The notes beneath the pieces were generated by a model. It was not told the DNA's origin. It did no database searches and saw nothing but the letters and a program-made list of their open reading frames with translations. Position numbers and translations under genes: made by a program. From Lates calcarifer (lineage: Eukaryota > Chordata > Actinopteri > Centropomidae), in assembly GCF_001640805.2 (NCBI RefSeq), contig NC_066833.1:9738473-9802472 (forward strand): a DNA stretch of 64,000 nt. Direction: 5' to 3'. This document shows positions 52,757 to 64,000 of this stretch, piece by piece; the stretch's first letter is position 1; each line of letters begins with the position of its first letter.

Positions 52757-54563
52757 GTATATGTGTGTATGTGTGTGTAATGGCCTTCTTCCCTTTTTTC
52801 AGGTTTTTGAGGAACAAATGAGATCTTGCCAGCGAAATGCATCTCAGTCCAACTTTACACAAGGTAACAACACAATTTCCATTAACTGTAAACAAATATC
52901 CAAGTACTTTGATGGGGAGCTGATGGTGATGAAATACCTCATACTATTCTGAAGCACTGCAATGGCTGTAATTTCACCAATTAAGGCCTTTAAAAGGGTT
53001 CCTATTCCAGAGGGTTACTGTTTACCATTAGACTCATTACAAACTTGCTATAGATAGGAAATTCATGACAGTGATCATTTTATCACCACCAATCTTTCTC
53101 TGTGTTTTATTATTGTGGTGATGGTAGAATCCTGGGCAGCAGCAATCATGAAGAAACTCTGCTGATATCAGGAAGCTATTACATTCACATTATCCTTCTA
53201 ATCCGACTTTAAAATCCTAGATCCTGCTTCTAATTTCCAGAAGTCCATTAATGAAAATAGAATAACACTGACAACAAAAGGCAAGACTGGAATAACTTGC
53301 CAATCTAAAACAAGTCTCCAGTTGACAAGGTGGCTACCTGGAACTGGCACTGAAACTGGAGGCACTGACTGTTGTCTTTATGTCTTCTCCACCAGCACTG
53401 GAGCACAGAGCTGACTTCCATGAAAGCAAACGTCCCACTCCACAGATCAGCCTGACGGGCGACTCTGATGAAACAGTGCGTGAGGCTGAACGATGGCTCA
53501 GTCGCCTTCTCAAATCCTCCAAAGTCACTATCTGTAACAACTTCATCCTACACTTTGGCGAGGAAGAATATCAGCAGCTGTCCCGTCTAACCAAGAACGG
53601 CGTTTCCATTGACGAGTCTTTCGACAGAGGTCGTGCAGAGATAACTGTGAAGGGGAGTTCACCTGAGGATGTTGTAGTTGTCGGGTTGCAGGTGGAGGCT
53701 GCGCTCCTCAACGTCCAGAGGGAATTTGTCAGAGAGGAAGAGAGTGCCATGTGTCTAATGTCAACAAAGGGTGTGTCCTTTGACAGAAGGATGGTTGATT
53801 CTCACAGAGCTGCGTTCTCAGACAGATCACCTCATTTTGAAAAGGAGGGGCTGCGGATGGTGAAGGTACAGAGTGTGGAACTGTTGTTGCTGCAGGTGAC
53901 TTGTTTTTCACTAGTGCTTGACTGATGTTTTTATTTTATTTAGCTGGAACAAGTGGAGAACAACTCGCTGGAGATGCTGTTTGACCTCAAGAAGAGACAG
54001 CTAAACTGCTTTGGGTCTCTAAGAATGTTTCAGCTCATACCTGCACAGTTCCGTGAGATGGTTAACCGTACTGGATTCCATGCAGAGTATGCACCACCTA
54101 CAGGTATGAAGTATTTGATAATGTAACCTATTTTTTTTGTTTATGTCAGGTTCATTTCTCGGGTCACGATTGGACTTATAGTTTTAGAGATAGATAATAT
54201 CAAACGTAGAGAAGATACAGAATAAGATAAAGAATACATGTTGTTCTTGTGTGTGGTCCTCTACGTACAGACCCAGCGTATGGAGAGGGCATCTACTTTG
54301 CTAGCACAGTGAGGAAGGCCATGGAGGTGTGGAAGGAGCGAAATGAGGAGTATCTGTACTTCGTGGAAGCTGAAGTGCTGACAGGAGAGTCCACCCTTGG
54401 TAAACCAGGTCTCGTTCTGCCACCCAACAAGCTTACAGATCCCCAAAGACTGTATGACAGTGTGAATGGAGGACATGACATCTCTGTCATATTTAGTGGT
54501 TATCAAGCTCTGCCCAAGTACATTATCACCTGTAAGTCTCAGAGTGAGTCCTCCCATCTTTAG
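50801..54563 (+). CDS. parp9: PARP9 (BAL1)-like macrodomain protein
   Basis: Catalytically degenerate macrodomain PARP; family members act with the E3 ligase DTX3L in interferon and DNA-damage responses. Coding exons 50801-51673, 51894-52109, 52463-52678, 52803-52863, 53396-53865, 53944-54103 and 54271-54563 give 762 aa with no frame error. Macro1 (~65-235) has VVNAANSDLQHYGGLALAL; macro2 (~270-440) ends in [11 protein letters not shown]; a KH-like part (~465-560) follows; the PARP-like domain (~612-762) shows RMFQLIP where active enzymes have a His, keeps GEGIYFAS and lacks the Glu. This pattern and KFGC near the N-terminus match PARP9. ATG follows an AG acceptor by five bases. It is divergent from parp14, sharing an ISRE-bearing promoter; no dtx3l is beside it. 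Confidence 0.92.
52705..52780 (+). repeat. (TA)n/(TG)n microsatellite
   Basis: A run of TA dinucleotides passing into TGTGTATG repeats in parp9 intron 3, ending some 20 bp before the polypyrimidine tract of exon 4. Length variation could influence splicing. Confidence 0.9.
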
Positions 54564-56650
54564 CAAGTTATTCTAAAACAAGCCGAGGTACTTTCCTCAT
54601 GAACATACAGTATAAGAAATGGCTGTTTGCATCTTGTTTTTCTTGAAGCTGAACATTGTTAAACTGCAGCTTGAAAATGTATTGAGTGTTTAAGTTTGAT
54701 TCTTTTTGGGTTCTTTCTTTTTAACATATATTCTACACAGCAGCAGGAGTATTAGTGGGTAGAGCACAATCATTTGTAAATCAATGACAGATTCGGGTTT
54801 AGAAATGCACTGACTTACAGCAAAAATATTACACTTTATATTTTAGTATGAGTCATCTGTTTAGTGGCGCCGCTTGATACCAAATATGCAAAAATCACTC
54901 AGTCTGTTCTACTGATGATTATATACTGACATCAAACTGACTTAATTTTGTTTAGAGGAAGACAGTTATATAATCCCTCATAATGACAGGTGAAAAGCAG
55001 ATGTACTTTACAGCACTGCTACAAATACAGGATTATAATCGAATTGTAAAATCCACGATAAAAGGGAAACTGATGATATTGAGACAGAACATGAGGACAG
55101 CTATAATGTGCCTGATATCAAAATAAAAATGTAAATAAGCTTGATTCATTATCTTTTTTTAAGGGTCCAGATAGTGTGTTTGGAGTGTTTTGGAGAATTT
55201 TAAGTCGGGACATCATTTTCAGAGAACATGGACATAAATCACGTCTGTCCAATTTTGATTTGATCCAACAAAACCTGATCAGCTACATGGATTTAATGAA
55301 ATTAAATACACATTTCACAAACATGTACCATAACAGTAAACAAAATAGAATACATGTATAAACATAAATCTTTTATACAGGACATATAAAAGACATAAAT
55401 TAACTTCATAGTCTTTATGATACAGTAGCACAACTCTGTCAAGCATGAAAGTTTATCTCTGACCTTGGAGAGCGTTGAGCTGCGCCTCACAGTCATCAGC
55501 TGATGAAGTTTAATCAGTTGCCACGGAGACCTTAACAACATGTGGAGCTTGAATTGGGTTTTTCTTTTATAGTAACTGGTGAAAACAAAACTATAAAACA
55601 TGTTTTCAGCAGTATTCAATAAACAGTGAACGCCTGTTTTCAACTTGTAAACATTTGAGATATACTAGAGAAATGTTCCATCTTCAATTTGTTTCCACTG
55701 CTTAATAAAAAAAACATTGCGCTCATATTCGGTTTAACCACCACATTTTGGCTTTTACATAAAAAAGAGACTGATGATTTGACAGCAAGAGGATCCCTAA
55801 GGATGACAGAGTCTCCAGAGTATGATCTGAGAGTGATGAATTTCAGCTGCGTTTATGCTTCATTACTGGCAATGTCACATCTGAATGATTGTCTATGAAA
55901 CTGTAACGTTAAACTCTAAGGATGTTTGACACATCTACAGCAGTCTGCGAGAAGCTAACAACATATCACCTGGCTGAACCAATCAAAACAAAGACCATTT
56001 AACACGTCGACACGGGACTAAACAAAGACCACGCCTGAGCGGTGTACGCTGGAATGATGCTACATTCGAGGAATAATCCTGTCCCCTGGTCTTTAATCCT
56101 CCTCCTGCACAAAATACACGAAGCGCAGGGAGAACAGGTCGAGTCTGGGCTTTACTGAGCCACGTTATGTGTAAAAAAAAAGACAACAGGTACAGTACTT
56201 CTGTAAGAAAACACCTGTGGATCGTGTTTAACGAACAAACTGAGCCAGGGCGAGTGAGATAAATATGGCACGTCTGGCCTCCACTATTGATAATATTTCT
56301 GAAACTGAATTTATATCAATATAAAATATCAGTTACAGCTCTACAACGTTTTTCAGTGTGAGGTTACATTTTGAGACATTAAATCCCTTTTTGTGACTGA
56401 AATGTGGCGGCAACTTCTGCTCTAAAACTGGCCAGACAGTAGCATCCGTCTATAACTGTTAGGATATTAGTTAGTGCCTACAGCCTCTACCAATATGGCT
56501 ACTATACCCTCCACAGCATGGCCATAACAACACAGGAGCAACGCCGTCAGCTCCAACAGCTTTAAATGGACATCAGCTCCACACCCTCCCTCAGAGTCAC
56601 ACACACAAACCAGCCCTCCTGCTTCCATACACACGTAAACACACACACTC
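54564..56650. other. parp9 3' UTR and intergenic spacer
   Basis: No exon evidence. A plus-strand AATAAA at 55122-55127 is a plausible parp9 polyadenylation signal. The rest is AT-rich and unassigned; the part next to 56655 should be faim 3' UTR. Confidence 0.4.
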
Positions 56651-56654
56651 ACAG

Positions 56655-58372
56655 TCACTCCGTGCACTCAGCTATCTCTGTGCCATCCACGAGCAGCGTG
56701 TGAATGATCCCGTCTCGTCTCTTCCCGCTGCTCACAGCCTTCACGCAGCAGTTGTGGTCTCCGAGTGTGAAGTGCGTCTCTGTGCCGTCGTCCACAAACT
56801 CCCCCTGCAGCCGTGGGTCAGACAGAGGTGTGGACTTTTAGTTTAGTAAAAAAACAAATCAGCGTACAGACACGGAAAAGTAACTGATGTCGTACTTACT
56901 GCAGTTTCAATCTTTTGTCCATTGCACCAAACGTCCATAGTGTCTTTCTCTAAAAGTGAGGAAACACCGAATCAATGAAGCATCCAACAGTTGGGCAGTA
57001 AAAGTATGTGATGTGTATGTGAGTTCAGCCATGTTTGACGTGTTGTTTGTTTCTAATGCTGTCGTGAACAGAAACTTAGATGAATGTTTGTAAAAACTGA
57101 TATTTCTGTCTAGGCGCCTGCAATCTTTATCTTTTTAATCTTTTACTCGGTAATAACGGTGGCTGTGTATCCAGGATGGTCCTTTGGTAAAACTGGGTGC
57201 TCTGCATCTACATTTACATAATTAAACGTACTCAGTGTAACACACAGTTTGCACCAAATCAAAATTCAAAGTAAAATTTTGTAGTTTTTGACATTTAACA
57301 TGCTTTTTCCTCGGGTTCTGAGGGTCAGATGTTACTTTAATACAAGGAAAGAGTTCATTTGAATGTTGTGTTTTGACTCACTAAAGTTACCTCTTGAGAA
57401 CATTTATTAAAAATATATCAGAAAGTGTGTTGTTGGTGAGTGTGTTACTGTCATCAGCTGTACTCTGTGACCAGGATTAACTGCCACAAAGCTTCATCAG
57501 TGAGACTGTTATTCCTATACCCTCATATTTCTACCAGCTCAGGTAGTCATTCAGATTGTTTTACTGCTCAGATTTATAGATCATAACTGCACACTGATGT
57601 ACAGTATGTGCTGATGCACGCCTCAGGTGGTTTGCTGCCTGATCAGCTGTAAGTAGTGTAAGTATAAGAAGGATTAACTTGTCCAGATGACAGAGGTGGC
57701 TGAAGATGGCGTGGGGCTTAAAGCAGTTTAAGAGCTTAGCCTCAGCTCTGATATAATAGCAGGTAGTTCTGACGGAGCAGAAATCACACAATGCTAAATA
57801 AAAGTCCAGACTGATTACAGGAATAATGCAGACGCTAATGATATTTTAAGGAGGGTTCATGTTTACAGTACTTGGCTGATGCTCTTGCAGTACTGCTCAG
57901 TATATGTGAAAAGAAAATAACCAGATGTCATCAGGACAGAGGAGCTCACCCAGGACCACCCTGCAGTCAGTGCCATCCAAGTTGAGCACCCAGGTGCTGG
58001 TGACCTTTGACCTGTTCTCCATGTACTTCTTCAAGCTCTTCCCGTTGATCTCCAAGGTGTACTCATAGGCAAAACCACTGACTGCATCTATGTTGATGGT
58101 CGCTTTGGTGTCTGACTTGCCCACACTGAACGTCTCCTTCCCCACGAGTTTGAACATCCAGTCCCGCCTCAGTATCTCCTGTAGCACGGTGTGAGAGCAG
58201 AAATCAACAGCTGACCTTGTAAGGAGGAACTGTGCATCATAATAATCTCAAACCGTACCTTTCCATCCACGTAGATGACCCTCTTTCCTGTGGTCGTGCC
58301 GTGTTCAAACTCTATCCTGTGGACTCCATCGCTCAGTGCCACCTCCCACACACCAGCAAGGTCACTGGACAT
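56655..58372 (-). CDS. faim: Fas apoptotic inhibitory molecule 1
   Basis: Cytosolic anti-apoptotic protein that counters Fas signalling and has been linked to protection from protein aggregation. Four exons, 58259-58372, 57950-58178, 56900-56949 and 56655-56804, close in phase to 180 aa, the usual family size. Landmarks are MSSDLAGVWEVALSDG, HGTTTGKRVIYVDGK, RRDWMFKLVGKETF, DVWCNGQKIETA and FTLGDHNCCVKAVSSGKR, all strongly conserved in FAIM. The protein is the typical pair of all-beta domains with no signal peptide or membrane segment. The start is the conserved short N-terminus; further 5' UTR exons may lie towards 59250. Confidence 0.95.
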
Positions 58373-58444
58373 CCTGAAACTTCCTCAGAATCCGCTGCAC
58401 ACGAACAACAAAACAGCTAGACCACTAAATGTCGAGGCGAAGGC

Positions 58445-59245
58445 ATGGCTAAAGGCTACTTTTAGCTAACAGACTGAGATCACGTTTGTTTGTTTGGTAA
58501 AAATAAAGAAGTGAAAGCTGATGATACTTTTCTGTGTCGGTTTAAGCCTGCACATACTGCTGCACAACTCCAGTAATCAGACAACAACATGTTAAAACAG
58601 CAACAACTAGTTAACTTGTGATAGAAACATGGCTAAAGATAGCATGGTAAGTTACTGCTGTTTGTAACATTCGCAACTTCCGGTGCCGGGGAGTCACTTT
58701 CAAAATAACAGCAGGGATTATTTGAACTAAATACAATTTGTGTTAAAAAACGATCTTTGAAGTGTTATCTAACGACTAAAACCATATGTAACTAACGTGG
58801 CAAATATTTAACGGTGAGCGAGTGTCTCACAGAGACACAGAGTGTGGGAATCTCATATGTGTAATAATTTTATGACTGAATATATTATATACAGCATATA
58901 TTACATACAGTCACTAATTCCAACACTGTTTGAGGCATAGCAAGAGGACTATTCGCTCTTCAGCAAGAAAACTGTGATTTTATTTTGAAAAGAAAACGGA
59001 AGCAGTACTAGATCCGTTAAGCAATACGCTATGTAGCTTTCCAGCGGCTCCCCGCGCTAACGCTACCTACTCTGCACGGAGGATAATCTTAAACGTTAGC
59101 TCGGGAATATCATCCGTCGTTATACATCGGGATTACCTGAATGATCCTGAAGTTAGCGCCGTAGCTCCGCGGGTAATAAGCGAAAAGCAGGCCACTTTAG
59201 CGCCGTTCATTCACAGGCGGTTAGCCGTCAACAGCCGAGCCGCGA
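58445..59245. other. faim 5' region, no other gene seen
   Basis: Moderately CpG-rich from about 59040 on. It probably holds non-coding faim 5' UTR exons and promoter. No coding exon seen on either strand. Confidence 0.4.
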
Positions 59246-59252
59246 CTATGCT

Positions 59253-59266
59253 GTTACCATGGCAAC
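59253..59266. promoter_or_regulatory. Perfect RFX X-box palindrome
   Basis: GTTACCATGGCAAC fits the RFX consensus GTNRCC-N(0-3)-RGYAAC exactly, within a CpG-rich stretch. RFX factors activate ciliary genes; in human the faim neighbour CEP70 is centrosomal. No ciliary coding exon was found nearby in this window. Confidence 0.6.
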
Positions 59267-59299
59267 GCGACGTCCGCCTAACGTACAGGCTTGGCCACG

Positions 59300-61240
59300 C
59301 CCACCAGATGTAAGAACGGAAAAGACACCGAAACAAACGTGAAAACAGAACAGCTGCTGCCGTTTGCCACCAACTCTTTTATTATGTGTTTTCATGTATT
59401 TATTTTACGCTGTGAAGAACTTTGTGACTTTTGTTCTTGAAAGCTGCTGTATAAATAAACTTTATTTACTTACTTGGTGGGAAAATAGCTCCATCTTCTG
59501 GCAGAAGGCTCTATCTAACGATATGAGCATAAGCCTCAGCTGTTGTACTTCACTTTATTTTTACCATAAAATGGTTTTGTTGTGAGAACATCCTTTAATA
59601 ACCTAACGCTGCTTTAAATGAATCAGTAGGTGTTGGTTCTGTTTTGTCGTTCACGTGTTCATATGATATAAAATTAGAGGGATCACAGAAGATATATCTG
59701 CCAGTACAATTTAGAATTTTTTTTAGAAATATTGTGGTTGTTTTAATGTTGTATAATCATAATCATAACAATAAAACATATTGAGAAAGCACAACATAAA
59801 AAATGACATATATGAAATATTAGAAAAGTGAATTGTTGAAGAAGACGTGGGAAAATGTTTTTTTACATATTATACTTCCTCTTTTTATTTCTTCTTTTTC
59901 ATTAAGTATTAAGCAACTTACCTTCAGTAAAGTTTTATGACATGCTGGTTGCAGCTACGAACACCTGGTCAGCTCAAAACTCTATTCAGTGAATTATTCA
60001 TTCATCCTTTCACCTTGAACCTGACACTGACTAAATGTTCCACCTTTTATACCAATTAATTAAAAAATTCTATCTTTCTATTAGTCACAGTGTGTGCGCC
60101 AGGTTGTGACAATGCACATGTAGAATGATGGTAAACACTTCTGTGGTGAAATATTTGTAAAAGTCACTGTGGTAATTGGCAGAACATCAGACCATGAACA
60201 GGAAGACCACAGAGCGAGGGCGACATGAGAAAACATTTAATCCTGTTACAGAAATTCACCTGTCACTTGTTCCTTAGTGAAATCAGACCACATGTGGTTT
60301 AGGTTTACAGATTTATTGCATCAGCAGGATAAGGTACAAACTAAAAACAGCTATGATATGAAGATATGAATATGAATGGAGAGTATCTGAGGAGAAGGAG
60401 AGAGTAAGAAAAGTGAGTGGGAGTGAAATAAAACTGAACCATTAGAAGTCATTTGGGAGAATATACAGCATCTGGTTTTTGGCTAAAATGAGTTTTGCAC
60501 AGATATAAGAAGTCATGTGACCGGACTTTTGTTTTGCAGCCGTGACTTCTGTACAATTTCTCCTTAAAACACAACTCTCACTTCTTCTTTACGTCAACCA
60601 CAGACGCAGGTACACATGATGTCAACTGCAAGCGGCCGCACAATGAAAAATATTTAACAGGGTGTTTTCAGATTACAGCATTTAGCATAAAGAGTACTGT
60701 TATGATTGTTACAGCAGCGGTTTGAACAGATACTAGAGACGTTAATAAAACAAAAACCAAAGTGCCAGACTGTGCCTTGTTTTTGTAAAGAAACAGCTGA
60801 TTTCATTACCTCTTCCTGTCTGAAAGATTAAGATATCTGATAGTATGCAAAATATTTTTTGTTTTCACTCCTGTCTTCTTGCATAAGGAGGAAAAAAAAA
60901 GCTCACTCTGTCATGACTTAAAATGTCGTACAAGGACATAAGACTCAGAGGGCTATCGTTTCAAAAACCCAATGACATCTCAACAATTACAGCTGCTCTC
61001 AAAGCAGAAAACTGTGGTGGTGTCATGTGATCTCTGTTCTTGAGGTTACCCACTGAATGATCACTCTCCAATCAAGATTAAATCACAGAATCAGAAAGAC
61101 ACAGACGCAAAAATAAGTTTAAACAAAAGCTGGGGTGGAGTAATAAATACAGACCTTACTTAATGTGGAATACTGTAATACTCTCCTACACTTTCTTCAT
61201 TGGGCCACTTGCAGGGGCAAATAAAAATGAAAAGCCCAGA
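59300..61240. other. Intergenic and chemokine-receptor 3' UTR
   Basis: No coding exon. A minus-strand AATAAA (TTTATT at 60312-60317) lies about 930 bp after the receptor stop codon and is a reasonable 3' end. Remaining sequence is AT-rich and unassigned. Confidence 0.45.
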
Positions 61241-61245
61241 GTTAT

Positions 61246-62328
61246 TTACATGGTAACAGAGGTGTTTCTAGACCTGATGCTCCCCACACTGTTGAGAGAG
61301 CTCTTCCTGTAAGCCATCTGCAGCCTCTTGCTGATGAGACCATGTTTATAAAGAGCTAAGAGCAGCTGGTTCCTGAACTTCTCCCCGATGAAGGCGTACA
61401 GCACCGGGTTCACCGCGCAGTGCATGAAGGCCAACACCTTGGTCACATTCAGCAGCATTTCCACGCTGTAGCGAGTGTTGCATGTTTCCGGGAGCGACCC
61501 GCCTTTTATGAGCGTGTCGATCAGCACGGTGACGTTGTACGGCAGCCAGCACAGGACAAACGCCAGGACCACCGCCAGGATGACACGCATGGCCTTCTGC
61601 TTTTGCTGGTTTCGCGTGTGGAACAGGGTCACCACGGTCCAGCCGTAGCAGACCGCCATCACCGCCAGTGGCAGGAAGAAGCCCATGGTGTGGCGCAGGA
61701 CACGCATGCCAACGCGCCAGTGGTGCCTGCTCTCTCCCGTCAGGTTTTCAAAGCAAATGGCCTGACCCAGGTCATTGGCCTGTATGCTCTCCCTCTGAAT
61801 GGCCACGGGCAAGGACAGAACGCCGGCCACCAGCCACACCACGCCACACACCACCTTCACCAACAGGTGGTGGGAGGACAGGACGCGTGTGGCTCTCACG
61901 ATGGCAAAGTAGCGGTCCACGCTGATGCACACGAGCAGGAAGACGCCACTGTACACCGACGCCTCCTGAAAGCCCGACAGGAGTTTGCACAGGAAGTTGC
62001 CGAAGATCCAACCGGAGTGCGCGTCCACTGCCCAGAAAGGAAGCGTGAAGCAGAAGAGGAGGTCCGCCATGGCCAAGTGCATCAGGTAGATATCTGTGCT
62101 GGCTCTGCCTTTCTTCATGTAGCAGACCACGTAGACGACTACACTGTTGCCCACCATGCTGAAGACGAACACAATGATGAAGGTGATCATCAGACCCAGG
62201 TTGCTAAATCCAGGTACGTTTACATCACAAGGAGCCGCTGGGTCGTCCACATCCACATCCACATCCGGAGGAAATGTTGAATTAAACTGGCTCATGAACT
62301 CACTGATGTCAAATGTACCTGTTAGTGG
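61246..62328 (-). CDS. cxcr1/cxcr2: CXCR1/CXCR2-type chemokine receptor
   Basis: Seven-transmembrane G-protein-coupled receptor for CXC (IL-8-like) chemokines on neutrophils. The main exon runs from an ATTCAG acceptor at 62328 to the stop at 61246. Seen: acidic N-terminus (DVDVDVDDPAAPC), TM1 GNSVVVYVV, TM2 LAMADLLFCFTLPFWA, the DRYFAIV motif, TM6 CWLPYNVTVLIDTL, TM7 HCAVNPVLYAFIGEKFRNQL and a Ser/Thr-rich tail ending RSRNTSVTM. TM7 and the tail match fish CXCR1/CXCR2 rather than CXCR3 or CXCR4. The exon-internal ATG at 62295 gives 349 aa. An upstream ATG at 63001 could add a 23-codon in-phase exon. Which of the two paralogues this is cannot be settled here. Confidence 0.88.
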   Translation of the reverse strand, partial: PLTGTFDISEFMSQFNSTFPPDVDVDVDDPAAPCDVNVPGFSNLGLMITFIIVFVFSMVGNSVVVYVVCYMKKGRASTDIYLMHLAMADLLFCFTLPFWAVDAHSGWIFGNFLCKLLSGFQEASVYSGVFLLVCISVDRYFAIVRATRVLSSHHLLVKVVCGVVWLVAGVLSLPVAIQRESIQANDLGQAICFENLTGESRHHWRVGMRVLRHTMGFFLPLAVMAVCYGWTVVTLFHTRNQQKQKAMRVILAVVLAFVLCWLPYNVTVLIDTLIKGGSLPETCNTRYSVEMLLNVTKVLAFMHCAVNPVLYAFIGEKFRNQLLLALYKHGLISKRLQMAYRKSSLNSVGSIRSRNTSVTM

Positions 62329-62932
62329 CTGAATAAAAAAAAGATCATTAAAATTTGTGCACATTGCAGTAAAAGCGTGAAGTCAGTGAAATTAGAAAAA
62401 AAAAACAAACTATATTTTCTTCTTGCCTTTCTTGCTCAGAGTTAAATGAAAAGACTAATTAGTTGAATTTAGCATACAGACTATGCTAACAGCTAGCTAA
62501 CAGTCCCACACATAACTTTATATAGAGTTTGACAGACATCAGAGTCATATGCTCTCATCGTACTCTTGCAGAAAAAAAGCGAAGAAGTAAATTTCCAAAA
62601 ACGTAACAAGAGGAAATTTAGACTCATGGCAGCACTGCAACCATCATCACTACACTTTCCTGGCTGATCAGTGTAAAAATAGCTCGATGCAGTTTTAATC
62701 ATTTGAGATTTTCTGTTTAACAAAATAAAGATCATCAACACATTCTGTTGTTCTGAGGTTTTAATTAAAGTTTGCTTATTATCCTCACTTCAAACAGCAT
62801 ATATCCAACACTATATCTCATACCCTGGTGTATAAGTGTTTATCATTTGCTCACCTTCACAACAACTTTACATGTGAATTCAATAGCCCACCTGCAACCT
62901 GAATATAATGATAATAATCATGAATCATTTAC

Positions 62933-63001
62933 CTGTTCTTCATCTTGATTGGTTAGAACTAAATACTTCAAAACACTGATGATGAAAAGTGGCAACTTCA
63001 T
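62933..63001 (-). other. Possible 5' exon of the chemokine receptor
   Basis: ATG in a fair Kozak context opens MKLPLFIISVLKYLVLTNQD and reaches a CAG/GTAAAT donor after exactly 23 codons, in phase with the acceptor at 62328. If used it would give a 383-aa product with a hydrophobic N-terminus, unusual for this family; it may simply be 5' UTR. Confidence 0.3.
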
Positions 63002-63004
63002 CTT

Positions 63005-64000
63005 CCCTCTGTCCCGATGTGCACAGGTTAATCAGGTATAAAACTATTTGGCAAAGAGTGTTGTCCTCACTTAGAGACGTGGTCGATTGTGTAATGTGTG
63101 GTATTGCTAATGCTATATTAGCAAACTGTATCTCTTCCGGGGAAGTAGACAAACCACAGATATTATCAGTCTTGAGAAATCTACATGAATAAGAGAGTCT
63201 CACAAACAGGTTGTCTCATTTGTAAACTTTTAAACCTGTTTGATCTCACAACGCAATGATGGATGTGACAGGATGTTGATGAGTTGAACCTGCAGATCAA
63301 GGCTGATAATACAACATGAAATATCCCGGAATTTAATGGTGTTTAAAATTGTTCACTCTATACAAAAACCCTACCATGAAATGATGCAATTTACAGAGTA
63401 AAAATGTGTTGCTATCATAATACAGAAGTACAACACAGCTTTTTGTGTAACTGCACCAGAATCTAAACTTTTGAGAAAGTCAAGCCCTAATAATCTATAA
63501 GTCTGTTTTATTTGTTGTACCTTAAACTTACAGCTTCAAAGTCATTTTCAGGGACTGGAAGAATGGTGCCTCAACTGTTCGTCCACTAGCTTTAGCATCT
63601 CCTGCTAAAACTGTAGATCTGTTAAAAAGACTGGAAGACCAATGTCTTGAGACCAATGACCCTTTGGTGTTTTAATAATCCTGCTGTTGTAGTAGGGGGC
63701 AGCAGTAGGGGGCAGCAGCAGTCTGGATCTCTGCGTTTCAGTGCAGACCTTCTCTGGGACGTCCTGGAGTATGAACAAGAAAAACAAAATTCTTTAAAAT
63801 GTTCTGATAATCCAGTGTGTAGGACATTTAAAGGGGCAGTCAGTCAATTTTACCGATGAAGTTCAGTCATCCTGTGTTGTCTGGGGTTTGTGAGGAATGA
63901 GCATCTATGAGGCTGATCTGATCTAATGAAAGAGTTGCATTATGGGACAGTTTGGGTCCAGCATTATTGAAGTTTGACTATAGAACTTTTTCTTTCTATC
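63005..64000. other. Intergenic, nothing assignable
   Basis: AT-rich. Two copies of AGTAGGGGGCAGCAG lie in tandem near 63692-63720, and 63825-63960 carries a CATTTAAAGGGGCAGTCAGT run that resembles a common fish interspersed repeat. No exon seen. Confidence 0.4.

Noticed and set aside
61420..62280. 286-codon plus-strand open frame
   Set aside because: Exact antisense shadow of the chemokine receptor exon; His/Gln-rich translation comes from the complementary codons.
1..64000. CRISPR arrays, tRNA or rRNA genes
   Set aside because: No regularly spaced identical repeats with unique spacers and no recognisable tRNA A/B boxes or rRNA core were found; the direct repeats present are irregular and intronic or intergenic.

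Overview
The window is vertebrate nuclear DNA, almost certainly from a ray-finned (percomorph-like) fish. Genes are split by short introns with canonical GT/AG sites, homopolymer and microsatellite tracts are abundant, and the encoded proteins are vertebrate axonemal dynein, extended synaptotagmin, macrodomain-PARP, FAIM and chemokine-receptor proteins. No bacterial operon, tRNA, rRNA or CRISPR signal was seen. I built the exon models by hand from splice sites, reading phase and remembered family sequences; no database search was possible.

Layout. 1-5175: non-coding DNA with repeat debris, either a very long dnah7 intron or sequence beyond a truncated gene. 5176-14496 (-): 5' part of a DNAH7-type inner-arm dynein heavy chain, 19 exons, about 976 codons of tail and linker, no motor domain in the window; an RFX X-box-like cluster lies just upstream. 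15444-15866 (-): remnant of a B7/butyrophilin-like Ig C-set plus membrane exon. 16-27 kb: accessory region with an ~800-bp duplication, poly(A) tracts, four ~170-bp GC-cored repeats, recurring mini-exon-like motifs, a perfect 16-bp hairpin and a CpG-rich CRE promoter that may start an unrecognised minus-strand transcript. 28519-38082 (-): complete esyt3, 23 exons, 848 codons. 39654-49096 (-): parp14, 18 exons. 50801-54563 (+): parp9, 7 coding exons, 762 aa. 56655-58372 (-): faim, 4 exons, 180 aa. 61246-62328 (-): CXCR1/CXCR2-type chemokine receptor.

How the genes relate. parp14 and parp9 are divergent and share an intergenic promoter with two ISRE-like elements, the arrangement expected of a co-induced interferon antiviral pair. 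esyt3 tethers ER to plasma membrane, faim is an anti-apoptotic factor and the CXCR is a leukocyte receptor; no operon-like coupling is implied. dnah7 carries ciliary promoter motifs.

Main cautions. Six single-base insertions, all in homopolymers (three in dnah7, three in parp14), break otherwise clean reading frames. Removing one base from each restores both the conserved protein and the exon phase. Assembly or sequencing error is the simplest explanation, pseudogenisation the alternative. The most novel-looking stretch is 16-27 kb, which I describe but cannot assign.
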